Below are positions 23,761-36,000 of a DNA stretch of 64,000 nt, in pieces. This DNA is from Orthonyx spaldingii. Lineage: Eukaryota; Chordata; Aves; Passeriformes; Orthonychidae. The stretch is from the NCBI GenBank assembly GCA_013397795.1, contig VZTJ01001132.1, positions 1,104,026 to 1,168,025 on the forward strand, written 5' to 3'. Numbering within the stretch: the first letter of the stretch is position 1; the number at the start of each line of letters is the position of its first letter. The notes under the pieces were generated by a model that saw only the letters and a list, made by a program, of their open reading frames with translations, searched no databases and had not been told where the DNA came from. Both the position numbers and the translations under genes were made by a program.

Positions 23761-26748
23761 GAGGGAGAAGAGTAGATTGTTGCAACAGCCACCAGGCCTG
23801 ATGGGCTGAGGGGAAGGAAAAAATTAGAGAAAACTTCGTATTAATTCTGTCCAGCAGCCTCACTCGTAGGGTTTTTTATCATGTGCAGTTTGTATTGAGA
23901 GAACTGAGGCAGAAGAAAGACACAACTGTCCCAGTTGTAAATGAACCCAAATGTGAGCTGGGGATCAGCCCCCAAATCAGCTCCTGTCACTCCGTGTGAC
24001 ACAAGGCCTGTGCTGAGCATGTTTCATGCTGCCCACTGACATGAGTTATTTCAGGACAGCTGGTTCCAGCAGCAGGACTCTGATGCTCGTTCAAGACTCC
24101 CAGCAAAAGGTGGTGTGCTGGAGCTGTGGAGTTGGGTGCTGGATGGGGCTGCTCTGGTGGCGGTGGCTTTTTCCAGAGTTAGGAGGAAGAGTTTGCCGAG
24201 AATGAATTCGACACAGCAGAACAAAGTGTTCCCCAGAAATGTGTTCTGCAGCCAGAATAGCAGCAGCGTCTCTGCCAATGAAGGGGCCTGCTGCAGGAAC
24301 ACTTTGGCAAGGGGAAAAATTATAACCAAATTTGTGCTAAGCAGCCTGATGGTGGGTGGCTGGGTTGTGCAATGTTACTGATACTCAAAATCCATTATCT
24401 GTTGCAAAGAATCTCTGAATGAAATGAAATGGTAGAGCAGACAGCTCTTTATTTTGTTTTCTTTTCTTCCCCTCCACTCCCTTCCATAAGCTGTGCACTC
24501 AAACACCTCCATTCAAATTCTTTAAGCCTGAGAAGACCAGGGGGACAGAGCTTGTAATGAAAACTTCATCAAGAACCTGAGATCAGGGTTAGAAAATGAG
24601 CTCTTGCATTGTCAGGAATTCTTGGATTTGTTGAAACTGGGTCCTGGAAGGGAGAAGCCAGAAAACAATCCCGAGAGAAAGAGGATAAATACGATATCCT
24701 TTCCCTTCAGCATGCACTTCTGTGAGTGGAGTAATTTCTGGGACAGGTATCAAGAGCTACAGCTACTCTCAGCTCTGCCAGGTGGGATGAGTGAATGGCA
24801 GAATCATCATTGTGTAGAAATTGGTGTTGTTTTGCCTTGGAAAGAGTGATCATAGCTCAACACTTGTGCTCAACTGCATCTATCGATTTGCTGTGTACAA
24901 ACAGGAATTGTGCCTACTTGCCTGGCTGGCAAATTGAGGAAATATGGCTGATTTACTCTCACTGGGGGTAATTCTGGCCTCACAAGGTTGAATTTTAATA
25001 TTAGTTAAGGTGTATTTAAGAACACATCTGTCTTATCCCTCTTACAGTCCTATTCCAGGGCCGAGGGAGGGCTGAGCTTGGGCTGCAGGTGCCACGAAGG
25101 TGTCAGAGCTGACAGGGAAAGGTTGCTGCTTCTAACACCCTCTCTGGCTGGCTGAGCCAGCACATTCTGGGGAGGTGATGAGCAGCAGCAGCCCGTGGAG
25201 ATGTTTTGTGTTCTGGTGCTTTTCAAGGTACCTCACAGTTCGAAGCAGACTGTTCCCTCCAGCCATCTCAGCAATGCAGCCCAGAGTGGAGCCAAGGCCT
25301 TGGCTCCTCATTAGCCAAGGGCAGTGATGACATCCAGCACAAATGAACCCTCAGAGAATGGAGAAGGAGAAATTGGGGCCCAGGACTGAATATTGTCTGT
25401 ATTGGTGCCTCTGAGCATTAAGGAGTCCCTGTGGATCAGAGGTATCAGTGCACTCAGTCCCCTCACTTTTCATTTTGGGGTTTGAAACCATCTTGAAATT
25501 CTTCTCCCGGCTTGCACAAGTGAGGAGCGTTTACAGCTGGGGGGTGTGTGGTGCCACTGGGGCAGTCTGTGATGACAAGGGGTGATGTGGAGCTGTCCTG
25601 CACCAACACAAACCCCTTTTGGCTCACACCTTTGCTGTCCTGAGTCCAGTGGCTCCTGGTGGCTCTTGCCAGTGGAGGGGAACCTTCCCAGGGTTTGCTC
25701 CTCTGTCACTGTGAAAATTTGGGTCAGCTGCTCGCCCCTTCTGTGCTTCCCGGAGCAGTTCCTAAACAAAAACATTCTTGCTCTGAACTTCCAGTGCCTC
25801 TTTGGCAATGCCAGTCTTGAGTTTTCCTTCTCTGGATTTTGTTTCCTTTCACCTTTTGAGTTTCTTCCCTTTTCCTCAAGTGAGTGCTTATGTTCTCAGA
25901 TTAAAAACAGCAGTCCATTCAGTTTTCCACGGAGGTTAATTTATTAAAAATATCATTTTAGTATCCTTTCAATTGGTATTTTCCATATAAAAATATTTAT
26001 TTTACTACAACCACATCTTTCTGATGGAAAAATGTCTGGGCATTAAAAAAGTCAACCACTGTCTAGTAGTTTCAGTACATGAATATTTCTATGGAATGGA
26101 AATATGATTTTATGGAGAAAAGGAACCTGAGATAACCACTTAAGTTCTTAATTTTAACTAAAGTTAATTAATTATAAGATTATTTTAGTTAAGGTATGAA
26201 ATCTTCATGCACTAGAGCCTCACTGTGACCTTTTGAATCCTAGAAATGTTAGTGTTTAAACCTCAAAATATGGGCATTTTCAATTTCTTTTTATTAATAC
26301 AGTAAAAGAACAGTAGAAGTCAGGAAAAACCTTGCTAAGGTTTCATGGCAAACTGCCCCTAAACAGCAAAGCTGTAGTTTGTAGTTGCTTGTTCTTAGAT
26401 AATGCAGCTCTGAGATGCTCTGAATTGGAGAATTTTAGACCTCAGTTCTTGAGAGCCAATTGTTCCATCACCGAGGTTTCCAGGGCAAAGGGGCATGAAA
26501 AACTCAAAGGAAAAACTCTGGAACCAGCCTGTCAGGTTGTGATGTTCTTTGACACTCAAAATGCTCTGAGAAAATATTTTGTTTCAGAAGAAAATGATAA
26601 AAGACAATAAAAAAGATTGTTTTGAGATGACTTTTGGTTGTTTTGTGTGGAAGACAAGAGAGGGAGATGTGTTGTTGAGGGCTGCAGCCTCACCTCTCTT
26701 GGAGTCCATGCTGAAGACCAAATCTGAGCTGATAGGAAGAGTTATTTT
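23761..26748. other. Noncoding DNA, no gene recognised
   Basis: No exon or repeat family is recognised. From about 25930 to 26330 the sequence is strongly AT-rich (ATTTATTAAAAATATC and similar), but it is not a tandem repeat. The remainder is of ordinary composition with short open frames only. Confidence 0.5.
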
Positions 26749-26812
26749 AACTGCCAAGGGCTCTTCCAGCACAGCCTTTAACCTCCCTGTGCTGGAAGAG
26801 CCCTTGGCAGTT
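26749..26812. repeat. Perfect 26-bp inverted repeat with 12-base loop
   Basis: The left arm at 26749-26774 (starting AACTGCCAAGGG, ending CCAGCACAG) is exactly reverse-complementary to the right arm at 26787-26812. The spacer CCTTTAACCTCC separates them. No mismatch occurs over 26 bp and pairing stops at both ends. A shorter related hairpin, GGCTCT-GCTGGCA-AGAGCC, follows near 26885-26903. The structure resembles a recent fold-back event or a small hairpin RNA; transcription is unknown. Confidence 0.9.
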
Positions 26813-29244
26813 TCCTGCCAGCATTAAATCAGGCTGTTAACTCCCACAGGTCTCTCCAGCAAGGCCTTAGGGGGCTGTTACAAGGGCTCTGCTGGCAAGA
26901 GCCAGACAACCCAGTAAAAGCCAAAATATTGCTGGGAGAGAAGGGTCAGAAAGCAAAAGAAATGATGGCCATAAGTGTGAAGGAGGCACTTCCTCTCTGG
27001 GACATGGCTTGCTGCCTCCACAACTCCCTGTGTTTTCCTGTTCCTCCCTGCAGCAGCTGTCAGCCCTGCTGGAGCACAAAATCCTGCCTCACGCTCCAGG
27101 AGTCTCTCGGTCTCTCACGTCTGTCTCCTTATGACACTGCTGTGAATACAAAGGGTACCTGCTGCTGCTTTTTCTCCTGTTTCCATCCCTCAGGAATGAT
27201 GTGTTTATGTGCCACAGGGCTCGGGCACCGGCCCCCAGGGTGTCCCTACAGCAGTGCAGGTCTGCTCTGCCCTGTGTGCAGCCCCAGCACGACCTGGTGG
27301 CAGAGCTGGTGGGACCTTCCAGAGGATGGGAAATGATTCTGAAGCTGATTTGGTGGCAGGAAATGATTCTGAAGCTGATTTGGTGGCAGCACATGAAATG
27401 CCACTCGATTGCTGTGTCCATGGCATTTCAAACAGCAGAACAGGTGAATAAACCAACACAGTGCAGCTGGTTATGGATAACTGCATTGTTCAATAGAGGT
27501 AAAAAGCATTGCCCATGGTGCTCCTCAGGCTCCAGGGCTGTTCTCTGGCAGCTTTAACTGAGGAAGAAAGTGGTTTTAATTAGTCTGCAGGCAGGTCTTC
27601 AGTGAAATGGATTTTAACCTGAAAATCAATCAGTAGAATCAATCTACAGTAAAGTCTTTTCCTGATTAAATATCACTTCAACCTCCTCTGAGGACAAAAT
27701 ATTTACCTCTTTAACTGCTCCAGCTCTTAAGGAGAGACCTCCAGGGGCCAGAAAAAAGGGGGAAGAACTATCTGCATTTTCTTGGTGTTTGAAGGGGTAA
27801 TCCTATCCTACCTTCTTTGCTTCTGGCTCTCCAGAGAATATTCTGATTAAAAAGCTCAGCCTTACAGATTTTTCCAGATTTGTGCAGATCATTAGAAAGA
27901 ACATTAACTGGTGCTTTTTTTATGCTTTGTGGGTTGCTGGAGTGATGTTTCCAAGCAGCTGTAGGCACAGAGGAGTTCGGGTTTTCATGGCAGTGTGAGA
28001 GGTGCCTCATCTCAATGTGCTGCCTTTTGATTTATGAGCACGAGTATTCCTTCTTCTGCAGTGACGTTCTTTATTTTGCAGAAAACAATACTTACAGAAA
28101 ACAGGATGTTTTTCTCCAGGGCCTTGTCACCAAAGGCCAGAGTAGAGCTTGTCTTTACCCTGCTGTCCCTGCCCCGCAGGGCAATTCTGCCACCACAGTG
28201 AAGGACTGCCAGGTGTTGTGTGATGCTCAAAACCAGAACCTAAGAGCCTCTTTTGTGCACGTCTCGTTTCCATCCTGAAGTGTAAAAGCAAGGAAAGCCT
28301 CCTAGCAGCACCCATAGGGAAATATCTGCTTTAGCAGAGCAGAAACCTTTCCTGGGGGCCTGGATACAAACTCCTGGCTTCTGGGTGGTGCAAAAAACTT
28401 GCTGTAAACCCATTTGTAGCTGCAGCCCATGAGGATTCTGCCAAAACTGAAGGTAGATCTCAAGCCAGACGTTCCATCTGTCATATATCATAAAAAGAGA
28501 GCAATAAAATGCAATTTGTACCATCACCCTTGGGATTTTACCTTTCAGTGTGGTGAATTCTAAGAGCTTCTCTCGGGGTTATCACATTGCTCTTGAAAGC
28601 AGCGAATCTGAACAACGTATTTAATTGAAATGTGGGTTTATGCCACTTCACATGTTGGTAGACAAGTTGTGGGCTTGGAACAGGGCCATGTGTTTGCACC
28701 AGCAGGAAATTAAAATTGCCAGCTACAGGCTGATACTCTGTGCTGGTGACTCAAACTGTGATGACAATTGAAGCTGTGTTTCGGAAACAAAATGTTAGCA
28801 CTGATTATGTTTTCCCCTGTCAGCAAAAGAGTGTGGCAGTTGCTGAGAAATGCGATCCATTAAGGTTATAGGTTCTTGGGATTTTTTTAGAGAAACACAA
28901 TGCAATTTTTTGTGGCTAAAAGCCCACGTTAATTATTTTGAAGGTCTGCAGAGAGCTCTGCACTATTGTTGCACACAGATAAGGTGATATCTGGTCACCA
29001 TCACTGATGCAGCTGAGAGTGTCAGGATCTTAAATTTATTTGAAATTATTATTTTGTTGGGTTTTTTTAAAATTCCCTGTCCTTTCCATTTGTGTGCAAC
29101 TGTGTGTTTTCAGTGCTTGGACTTTAAACAGGTATTTTGGAAGTGGATGTTTGGTGTTATCTTTCTGCACATCAGGGTCAAGAACTGTTACATGATCATC
29201 AAAGTTTTTTGAGGGGAGGAGGCTGTGTTGTGATGGAACAGGAG
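26813..29244. other. Noncoding DNA, no gene recognised
   Basis: Apart from the 30-bp duplication at 27329-27388 nothing structured is seen. The part from about 28560 to 28990 is high-complexity and AT-leaning (for example GTATTTAATTGAAATG, AAATTAAAATTGCC), again resembling a noncoding conserved stretch, on appearance only. Confidence 0.45.
27329..27388. repeat. Exact 30-bp tandem duplication
   Basis: Two identical head-to-tail copies, each beginning GGAAATGATTCTGAAGC and ending TTTGGTGGCA, occupy 27329-27358 and 27359-27388. They differ from the flanks, so this looks like one recent slippage or unequal-exchange event. A 30-bp unit preserves frame, but no gene is recognised here. Confidence 0.95.
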
Positions 29245-29489
29245 TGTGACAGCACAGAAACTTCTTTCTCGTGAGAAAGAATTTATTTGTTTATGTAAAC
29301 AAAAATAAAGGTTTTTGAGTTCTCATGGACTCAGGTGGCCAATTAGCTGCAGGAGGCGTACAGCTAATGGCCAATTAAGTGAGAGTCCATTTTGTATATA
29401 AAAGCTGAATTTAATAAATAAATGGACCTTTTTTGTTACCTGATTTTGTCTCTCTTTGTTTCGACATCTGCTCAACAGCGACACAGGAG
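29239..29489. repeat. 6-bp target-site duplication pair around solo LTR
   Basis: CAGGAG occurs at 29239-29244 immediately before the LTR's TG and again at 29484-29489 immediately after its CA. The perfect match marks an integration event. Six-bp duplications are typical of alpha- and betaretrovirus-like integrases. Confidence 0.85.
29245..29483 (+). mobile_element. Solo LTR of an endogenous retrovirus, 239 bp
   Basis: The element begins TGTGACAGC and ends CAGCGACA, giving TG...CA ends with a TGT/ACA inverted terminus, and is bordered by perfect CAGGAG duplications. Inside, a TATA box (TATATAAAAG, 29395-29404) is followed closely by overlapping AATAAA signals (29413-29418 and 29417-29422) and a T-rich U5-like end. 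This order fixes the plus orientation. The AATAAA lies before the expected start of transcription, so it would be in U3, as known for alpha- and some betaretroviruses. U3 holds three palindromes: TTCTTTCTC-GT-GAGAAAGAA (29262-29281), TTTGTTTA-TG-TAAACAAA (29286-29303) and a larger imperfect one spanning 29325-29390. No internal retroviral sequence remains, so recombination between two LTRs is inferred. Confidence 0.85.
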
Positions 29490-32400
29490 TGCTTATTTTT
29501 AATCTTTCTCCTCTAGGAACTGCCACAGGAATTGGCAAAAGCAACAAAGATTTGCTTAATTTCTCATTTTACCTACTTCTCTATTTATCACGGATGTAAT
29601 GAGAGAATCAGAGAAAGTTCCCTGTCAGCAGCACATCCACAGCCACTGCCAGGGTGGGATGCAGGATGGGTGTGCTGAGGTTTGGTGGGGTTGTTCTGTA
29701 GGAAACCTTGAGGGGGGATACAGGAGTCATGCCAGGAGCTCTCTGGCTTTGCAGTGGCTGGGTGTGAGTGTGTCTGGGAGCTGCAAGAGCAGAGGATGGC
29801 GGGACCAGCCAAAAGTGAACAAACCCTCGCCGTGCCCGTGGCTGCAGTAATTTTTGTGAGCCTGAGGGGTTTTTTTGGCCCCTGGGATAAGGCATCCCTG
29901 GCTGCTGTGTGCTGGCTCTGCAGGAAGGGGTTGCTGTGCATTTGGAGCAGCAGTGGGACAACTTTTCTGGTTCAGAGGAGGCCAAGAACGGAATGTCAGG
30001 CTTGGGGCTGGGCTGGGCCAGCTCTGGCTGCTGAGGGCATGAGGAGAGCAGGGTGGTTTGTGCTCACTGGGCCTTCATCAGGATGTGCTGTAGCATCCAA
30101 TTCCCTGCAGGAATCACTGCAATGACACATGTAATCATCACTGTTTATTCAAAGTACTGTAGTGGGAATACTACAAGCATAACACACTGATAATCTCTTA
30201 AATCCCATTCTCTCTCTGACCTCATGGACTAATTTTTATGAACTTTTTTAAAATCTGAAAGAGTCAAAATGACGTCTTGTGTTCCTGTGCCAGTGAAATT
30301 CCTGGGAAATGGGTTAAATTGTCTCTGTACTAATCAGATAAAGTGTGAGTGAAGACAGAAATTATACTGCAACAACATTGTTTTTAATCTGATTTTTATG
30401 AAGTGGAGGAGCAGATTTAACAGTTTGATTCTCATGAGAAATCGTATTTAGTTTATTTTCAATTCACACTTCAGGCTTGCCTGGATTAGCCTTTTTGCTG
30501 TGTAGCAGCTTTTATCACAGTGACAGGATCAATAAGGGAAGGAAATCTGGTATATGCCACTGCTTGTCTGTGTGCATCAATGCCCTGAAGTAAAAAACCA
30601 CAACTGTCTAGAGATTTTTGCATTCTTGTTTCTAAGTGGGAAATTTGAAAGCTTTTGGAAATAGTTTTGAAAATTCACCAAAGAGTCTGTTTTCTGTGAG
30701 GAAATGTTTCCTCAGAAAAATATAAGTATTTTTGCAGGAACACAGACTTCTACTTGAGCTTTCCTTGGGAATTCTTCTGAGGAATTAGTTTGGACAATAT
30801 CATTTTCATCTGATGAAACTTCTTTCTCGCTAACAAGAACTCATGATGTTGAGACTAAAATTTTGAAAGAACTCTCTTCATAGGAACATTTAAAACAGAA
30901 AAATCCAATCTTTTAATTTGCTACCCGTTCAGGAGAACCAGCACAAGTTGACTGAGTCTCCAAGTCTGTATTTTTTGCTAGTCCAAATTTAAAGTGCAAA
31001 TTTCATCAGAAAAATGAGCAGCAGTGACATTTAAAGTTTCCTTGTTAAAAAGTGGAAGCATTTCAGATTAGTCATCAAAAAATTGAAGGCAAATCGTGAG
31101 GATAGTCAGCACTACCTAATGGTGAGAGCCAGCTGCTTGCCTTTGCTACATCATTACCTTGTCACTGTAATATTAGTGAGTTGTGTTTTCATGGGATGCC
31201 ATCAAGACAAGATCTTCTGTCTGGCCAAAGAAAGGAATTATAAATACCAAAGGCAACCAGTGCATATTTTGCTGAAAGTTCTGCTTTGGGATCTGTGCAC
31301 AGAGCCTGTGGAATTTGCCATCGGGCCAGCTTTGCTTTTCTCCCTGAGGACACTGCGGTGGCCTTTCCCCACTGCAGAGCTGCCTGTTCCTGCTCCTTCT
31401 GTTCCTGCAGAGAGCAGGTTCTTTTGTTTTAAATTCAGCTGCTTTTCTCTCCTCCTCTAGTTTAGGACAACTGCTCGGGGAGCAAAACATCTTTTAAAGA
31501 TGAATCCATTCTGGCAGGATCTTGCAGGAGTTACCTGGCTCAGCACTTCACTCCTGCATTAAAATTCACTCTGGAACTGGAGGAGAAGTGCTCCGACCCT
31601 TTGTGCAGAAACCCCAGGTTCTCTGTGTGCCGTTGTGGTGCCAGTGCTTTTCCCCTGGAAAACTTCAGTTTGGGCTCTGGGTGAAGATCAACGAGCCTGG
31701 TTTAGGGTAGGACAGACCCAAGCAGGGTAGGACAGACCCAAGCAGGGTAGGACAGACCCAGGCAGGAGCACTGAGGTGTGGGAATGCACCTGCAAAGTGC
31801 CCTGAACTCCTTTTGCAAATTCCTCATCCAAGACAACATCATTATTTTTGCAGCAAGTCGTGATTCCCCTTAACTCCCCCTGTTGCTGCTGACACTGATG
31901 CATATCATGGTTGCTGTATAAATGTTCATTTAATCATAATGAGGCAGCAAACTCCCACGTTTCCCCAGTGCCTGAGCTGCTTTCAGTGTAATTTTTGCTC
32001 TTATGATGTTTTAGTATAAAAATATCTTACTAGAGGGTGTGGAGAGGTATCAACAAATTTTTTTTTTTTGTTGTTCTTTTCAGTTTGCAGATGATCCAGC
32101 ACAGCCTGTTGCTGACAGCCCCACTATGACTAAATACAAACTTAAATTTACAGCTGGAACGGAGGGACAGGGGGGAAAAACTTTCCAGTGAGAAGTGTTG
32201 CAAAACAGAAATTTGTGTATTCTGGAAGGAGCTTAGAGATTCTGATTCATTAAAAAAAATTTAAAATAAATAAATAAGAAATTATAAGAGACTTTCCTCT
32301 GGCAGCAGATGCTCCCAGCTGCTGGCACGGGCAGGAGGCAGCACACCCAGGACAGATGAGTTGTTACCACAGTTTTCACTTTGTCTGTCTGAAGCTATCC

Positions 32401-32933
32401 AGACTTGCAGCCCAGGAAGAGAAGAACCAGAATGTACAATATCGAAGTGTTCTGACCATTAATTGTGAATCTCCTCCTTGAAATAACACATTCTCGCAAT
32501 GGCCAGAAAAATGGTACATTTTAGTCTTTTTTCATAAGAAAATTAACCCCTTATGATCATTTGCTCTGCACATATCAGCCTTTCTGACAGTTTCCCTGCT
32601 TAAATTCGAGTGCCTTGGTCAAATTCAGCAAAAGCAAATGAAAATTTCAGGAATGCAAGGTTTGTAAATATAAACAGCAGTTGAGGAAAACCCCATTATA
32701 GGATCTGTGGAGGGGAAAAAGTCGTGAGTCCAGGATTTCAGTAGTTTTGCAGGTATCTACAAAGGCTGGAGGTGTTAGGAATTCCCCCAGCTGTGGGGAA
32801 ACTTCAGGAGGAGTTTGCTGCAGCAGAAGGCACAAAAGGTAGGGACTCACTCACCTTTGGATTCTCTGGTGTGGAGTAAGGAGAGCCCTGACCCAGGAGC
32901 TGTGAGTCCAGTGCAAAAGGAGATCCCCATCCT
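29490..32933. other. Noncoding DNA, no gene recognised
   Basis: No exon or interspersed repeat is recognised. A GC-richer block with short open frames lies at about 29600-30100, and 30130-31080 is AT-leaning. The small tandem repeat at 31705-31765 is listed separately. Confidence 0.5.
31705..31765. repeat. Three-copy 20-bp tandem repeat
   Basis: The unit GGGTAGGACAGACCCAAGCA is repeated three times, the last with one change (CAGGCA for CAAGCA). It is short and recent. No function is suggested by context. Confidence 0.95.
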
Positions 32934-33028
32934 GGAAGTGCTCAAGGGCACGCTGGAGGGGGCTCTGAGCAACCTGGGATAGTGAAAGCTGTCCTTTCTA
33001 ACCCAAATCATTGTGTGATCCTGTGATT
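32934..33028 (+). mobile_element. CR1 LINE 3' end remnant, plus strand
   Basis: The segment reads GGAAGTGCTCAAGGGC, then GAGCAACCTGGGATAG, CTAACCCAAATCATTG and TGTGATCCTGTGATT. It matches the layout of the CR1 3' UTR and a degenerate octamer tail, with an internal deletion that removed the CCATGGCAG block. Only about 95 bp remain. Confidence 0.8.
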
Positions 33029-36000
33029 TATAACTTCTGACAACATTTGCAATACTTGTTTCCTCTAACAGTATAGATAATGTTTTATTTTTTTGCCTTT
33101 TTTTTTTTTCTCTTGAATTTAGGACACTGCATTTCTCCTTAGCCCCTCACCCATGCTGCTCCCAGTGCCTGTCCAACTCAATAATTCCATTTCTTCCCAT
33201 GCTGTTTTTTGGATGTCCTGTGTCAGCCTGCTCCTGAATTTGAAATCTGTAACCATGTACACGTGATGAAGATTTGCTCCAGCTCCTGGTGACACTCCAA
33301 ACATTTGCCCAGGGGCTTTCCTACAGCTCAAAGATGTGCACCAGAGAGATGCACAGGACAGGGTCAGCTTTTCCTCTGTCACTGATGGGAGATGATTTGA
33401 GCTGTGTTATCTCTACCTGGAGCCTTCAATTCTTGCTCTGACCCTTGTGTGAGAGGAAAGAAAAATCACAAGCGTGAAACCAATCGAGAAGATTGGAAAT
33501 TGGGAGAGCTTTTATTCATACAGTTGCTGTTTTTTCTGGATTTGCTGCTGTAGGATCTTGAGGAAATCATGGCAAGCTGATGCTGCTCTTCTTGTATCCA
33601 TCAAGAGTAGGAGAGGAAAAAAATCAATGCAAACAGAGATCCTCAGAGGGGAACAGATGTGGCCACAGGCACTGTTGGCTCTCACTGGTTTTTGGCTACC
33701 TCACACCAGGGCAGACCCTTCCCCAGTTTAATTCCACAGGTGAGGTTAGACAATATTTCCACATTCTCTGTTTAAAACCTTCTCCTTGTGGTTTCACTTG
33801 ATGAATTGCAGGAAACAGTGAATGGCTGGGCAAGGTAGGGTTGTGTGGAAAACCACTTTTCCCACTGACATGGAGTTATCCACCTGTATCCTTCATCTGG
33901 CAGCTTCGAAATGTGAGAGCACACAGCCCTTCTTGGAAAAAGAACTCTTCAGTGTCTTTTCAGCTCAGAAATGAATGTGAGCTTCATTCCAGCTGATGCT
34001 GGTGTTCTCTGAGAGGCATTTTCACATCTGGGTGGCTTTACCCTGCTGCCAGACTGTCACAAAAGATCTGTCTCTCGTCCCCTGCTCAGCAATTCCTGCC
34101 CTGCAGGTGCTGGGTGGGCAGCAGCAGTCGGGGGTGGCTTCCTGGCACTTCTTCTCAGGGCTCTCTAATGGGGTTTTCACAATACATTTCCTCTCCCTCC
34201 TGCTCCTCAGGGAATATTGTGCCTTCCTGCAGCCAGGCAGGTTTGTGAGATGTGGCGAGGAATTCTCAGGTGCTGCGTTTGCATTCTATAAAAACCATTT
34301 GAATATTCTCTTACTGAGGTTGCAAAACACCCTCTGGTCATAAGAAACATGAATTATGTTCTAAACAGGATAGAAGTGATTCATAAAGTTCATATTGGTC
34401 CTAGCTCACAAGCCAGGAGCTCAATTTGCTCATCTTTTGAAGTTCAGTGATGTTTCTGTGGCCTTCAGTGGAAAAATTGGGACATTGAAATATTGTGGTG
34501 ACATCAATAAATCTTTTATTTCCTAATTGAGCTCTTAATCAAAGAAAAATGAGGATGGTTCAATTCACTTCTCACTCCCTCAACAAACAAGGATGCTAAC
34601 TGCCAGAAAAACATTGTAATGATTGTGTTGTGTGGGCCCTCTTAAAAGAGGCAAGTGCTTTAAATGGAATTATGGTAATGATGTGATCATTGTCTGGCCT
34701 GGCTTAATGAGTTTAGTGGCTGCTGCAATATGAAATGCTTTGCACTTAAGAAAAATACCTCCTGTTCCATTCCAAAAAGAGATCAGAAAAAGCTGCTGGG
34801 GCTTTTGCCGTGGTGCTGGATACATCCCATGGAGCTCTACACGCTGCCAAAATAGCTGCTAGTTTGGACACTGTGGTCCTCTGTGGGTTTGGAAGCTTTG
34901 GTGCTTCAACATAAACACAGGAATAGGCTCTTGGAGGGTGTACTTTGAATGGATTAATAAATTACGTGAACGTTTGACTTAGCAGAGAGGGGGAAAAGTG
35001 GTTGGAGAGCGTTTCATGCATGTGTATAAAAAAGTGAGGTGAGAGTGTCAGGAACAAGGGTTCTGTGTCATTCTTACACAATCAGTCTGGGAGCTGGGGA
35101 TGTGGCAGAGACAAAATCAAGGTGCAGGGTGTCAGGAAGAAGAGAGAAGGTTCTGTATGGCCTGGTCCCTGTCTGGTTTGATTAAACCATCTCCAGGTGC
35201 TCTGTCACAGGGTGCCCCAAGGACACTTCCCCCAGTGGGGCTGCTTTGCCTCCTCTGGGCAGTGCTGCCCTGGGCGTTGGGAGCTCTGGGAATATCTTCC
35301 TGACTCAGCTGGTGCCTTGCACAGGTCAGGGAGAGGCAAAAGGCAGCTGGGGATGGAGAAAACCTGCGTGGCTTTGCTGGGGAGCTCTGCTTGACCAGGC
35401 CCAGTCTGCTGGAGCCTCCCAAGGTCTGCTGGAAATGCCAGGCAAGGGACAGAAACACGGCCATGCAGGGCAGCCCAATTTTAATGTTGTTTTTTGTTTG
35501 AAAACAAAACAATTACATAACTTGGACTGTGGAAAAGCTCTTTCTTTTTGCACTGAGTACTTTTAATCTAAAATTGAGGGACCTCTCAGTTGCATGAGTT
35601 GCTACTACGGGGCTCAGCTGTGTGAGTATCCTGCAGGATGAGGTGGCTCCCACTGTCAGACCCTGTTTGGAGCAGAACCATCTGGTTCCTGTTCCTCACT
35701 GCTTGGGACTTCACTTCAGCACTGATTTTCACTTTTGAAGTGCACAATATAAATGCTTCCATCCTTGATCATTTTGGTGTAAAGGAGCCAGGTCAGGACT
35801 GAGGATGGCATCTCTGGGAATGAACATTTTTGTATGAGAAATGTAAAATTAATTTCCAGGCTGTTGAACTTTAATTAATTTCACTGCTTAATAATGATGC
35901 TTTATATCTTCTGTTAATTCCTCAAAAACCCTAATTCAAACAACCTTGACTTGTGCTGGGAGATGTGAGTAAACAGGAGCTACTTACACATTCTGGTGTG

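Noticed and set aside
33098..33122. Strong pyrimidine tract plus TTTAG as a splice acceptor
   Set aside because: No exon with coding character or a following donor is visible. T-tracts are common in this window.
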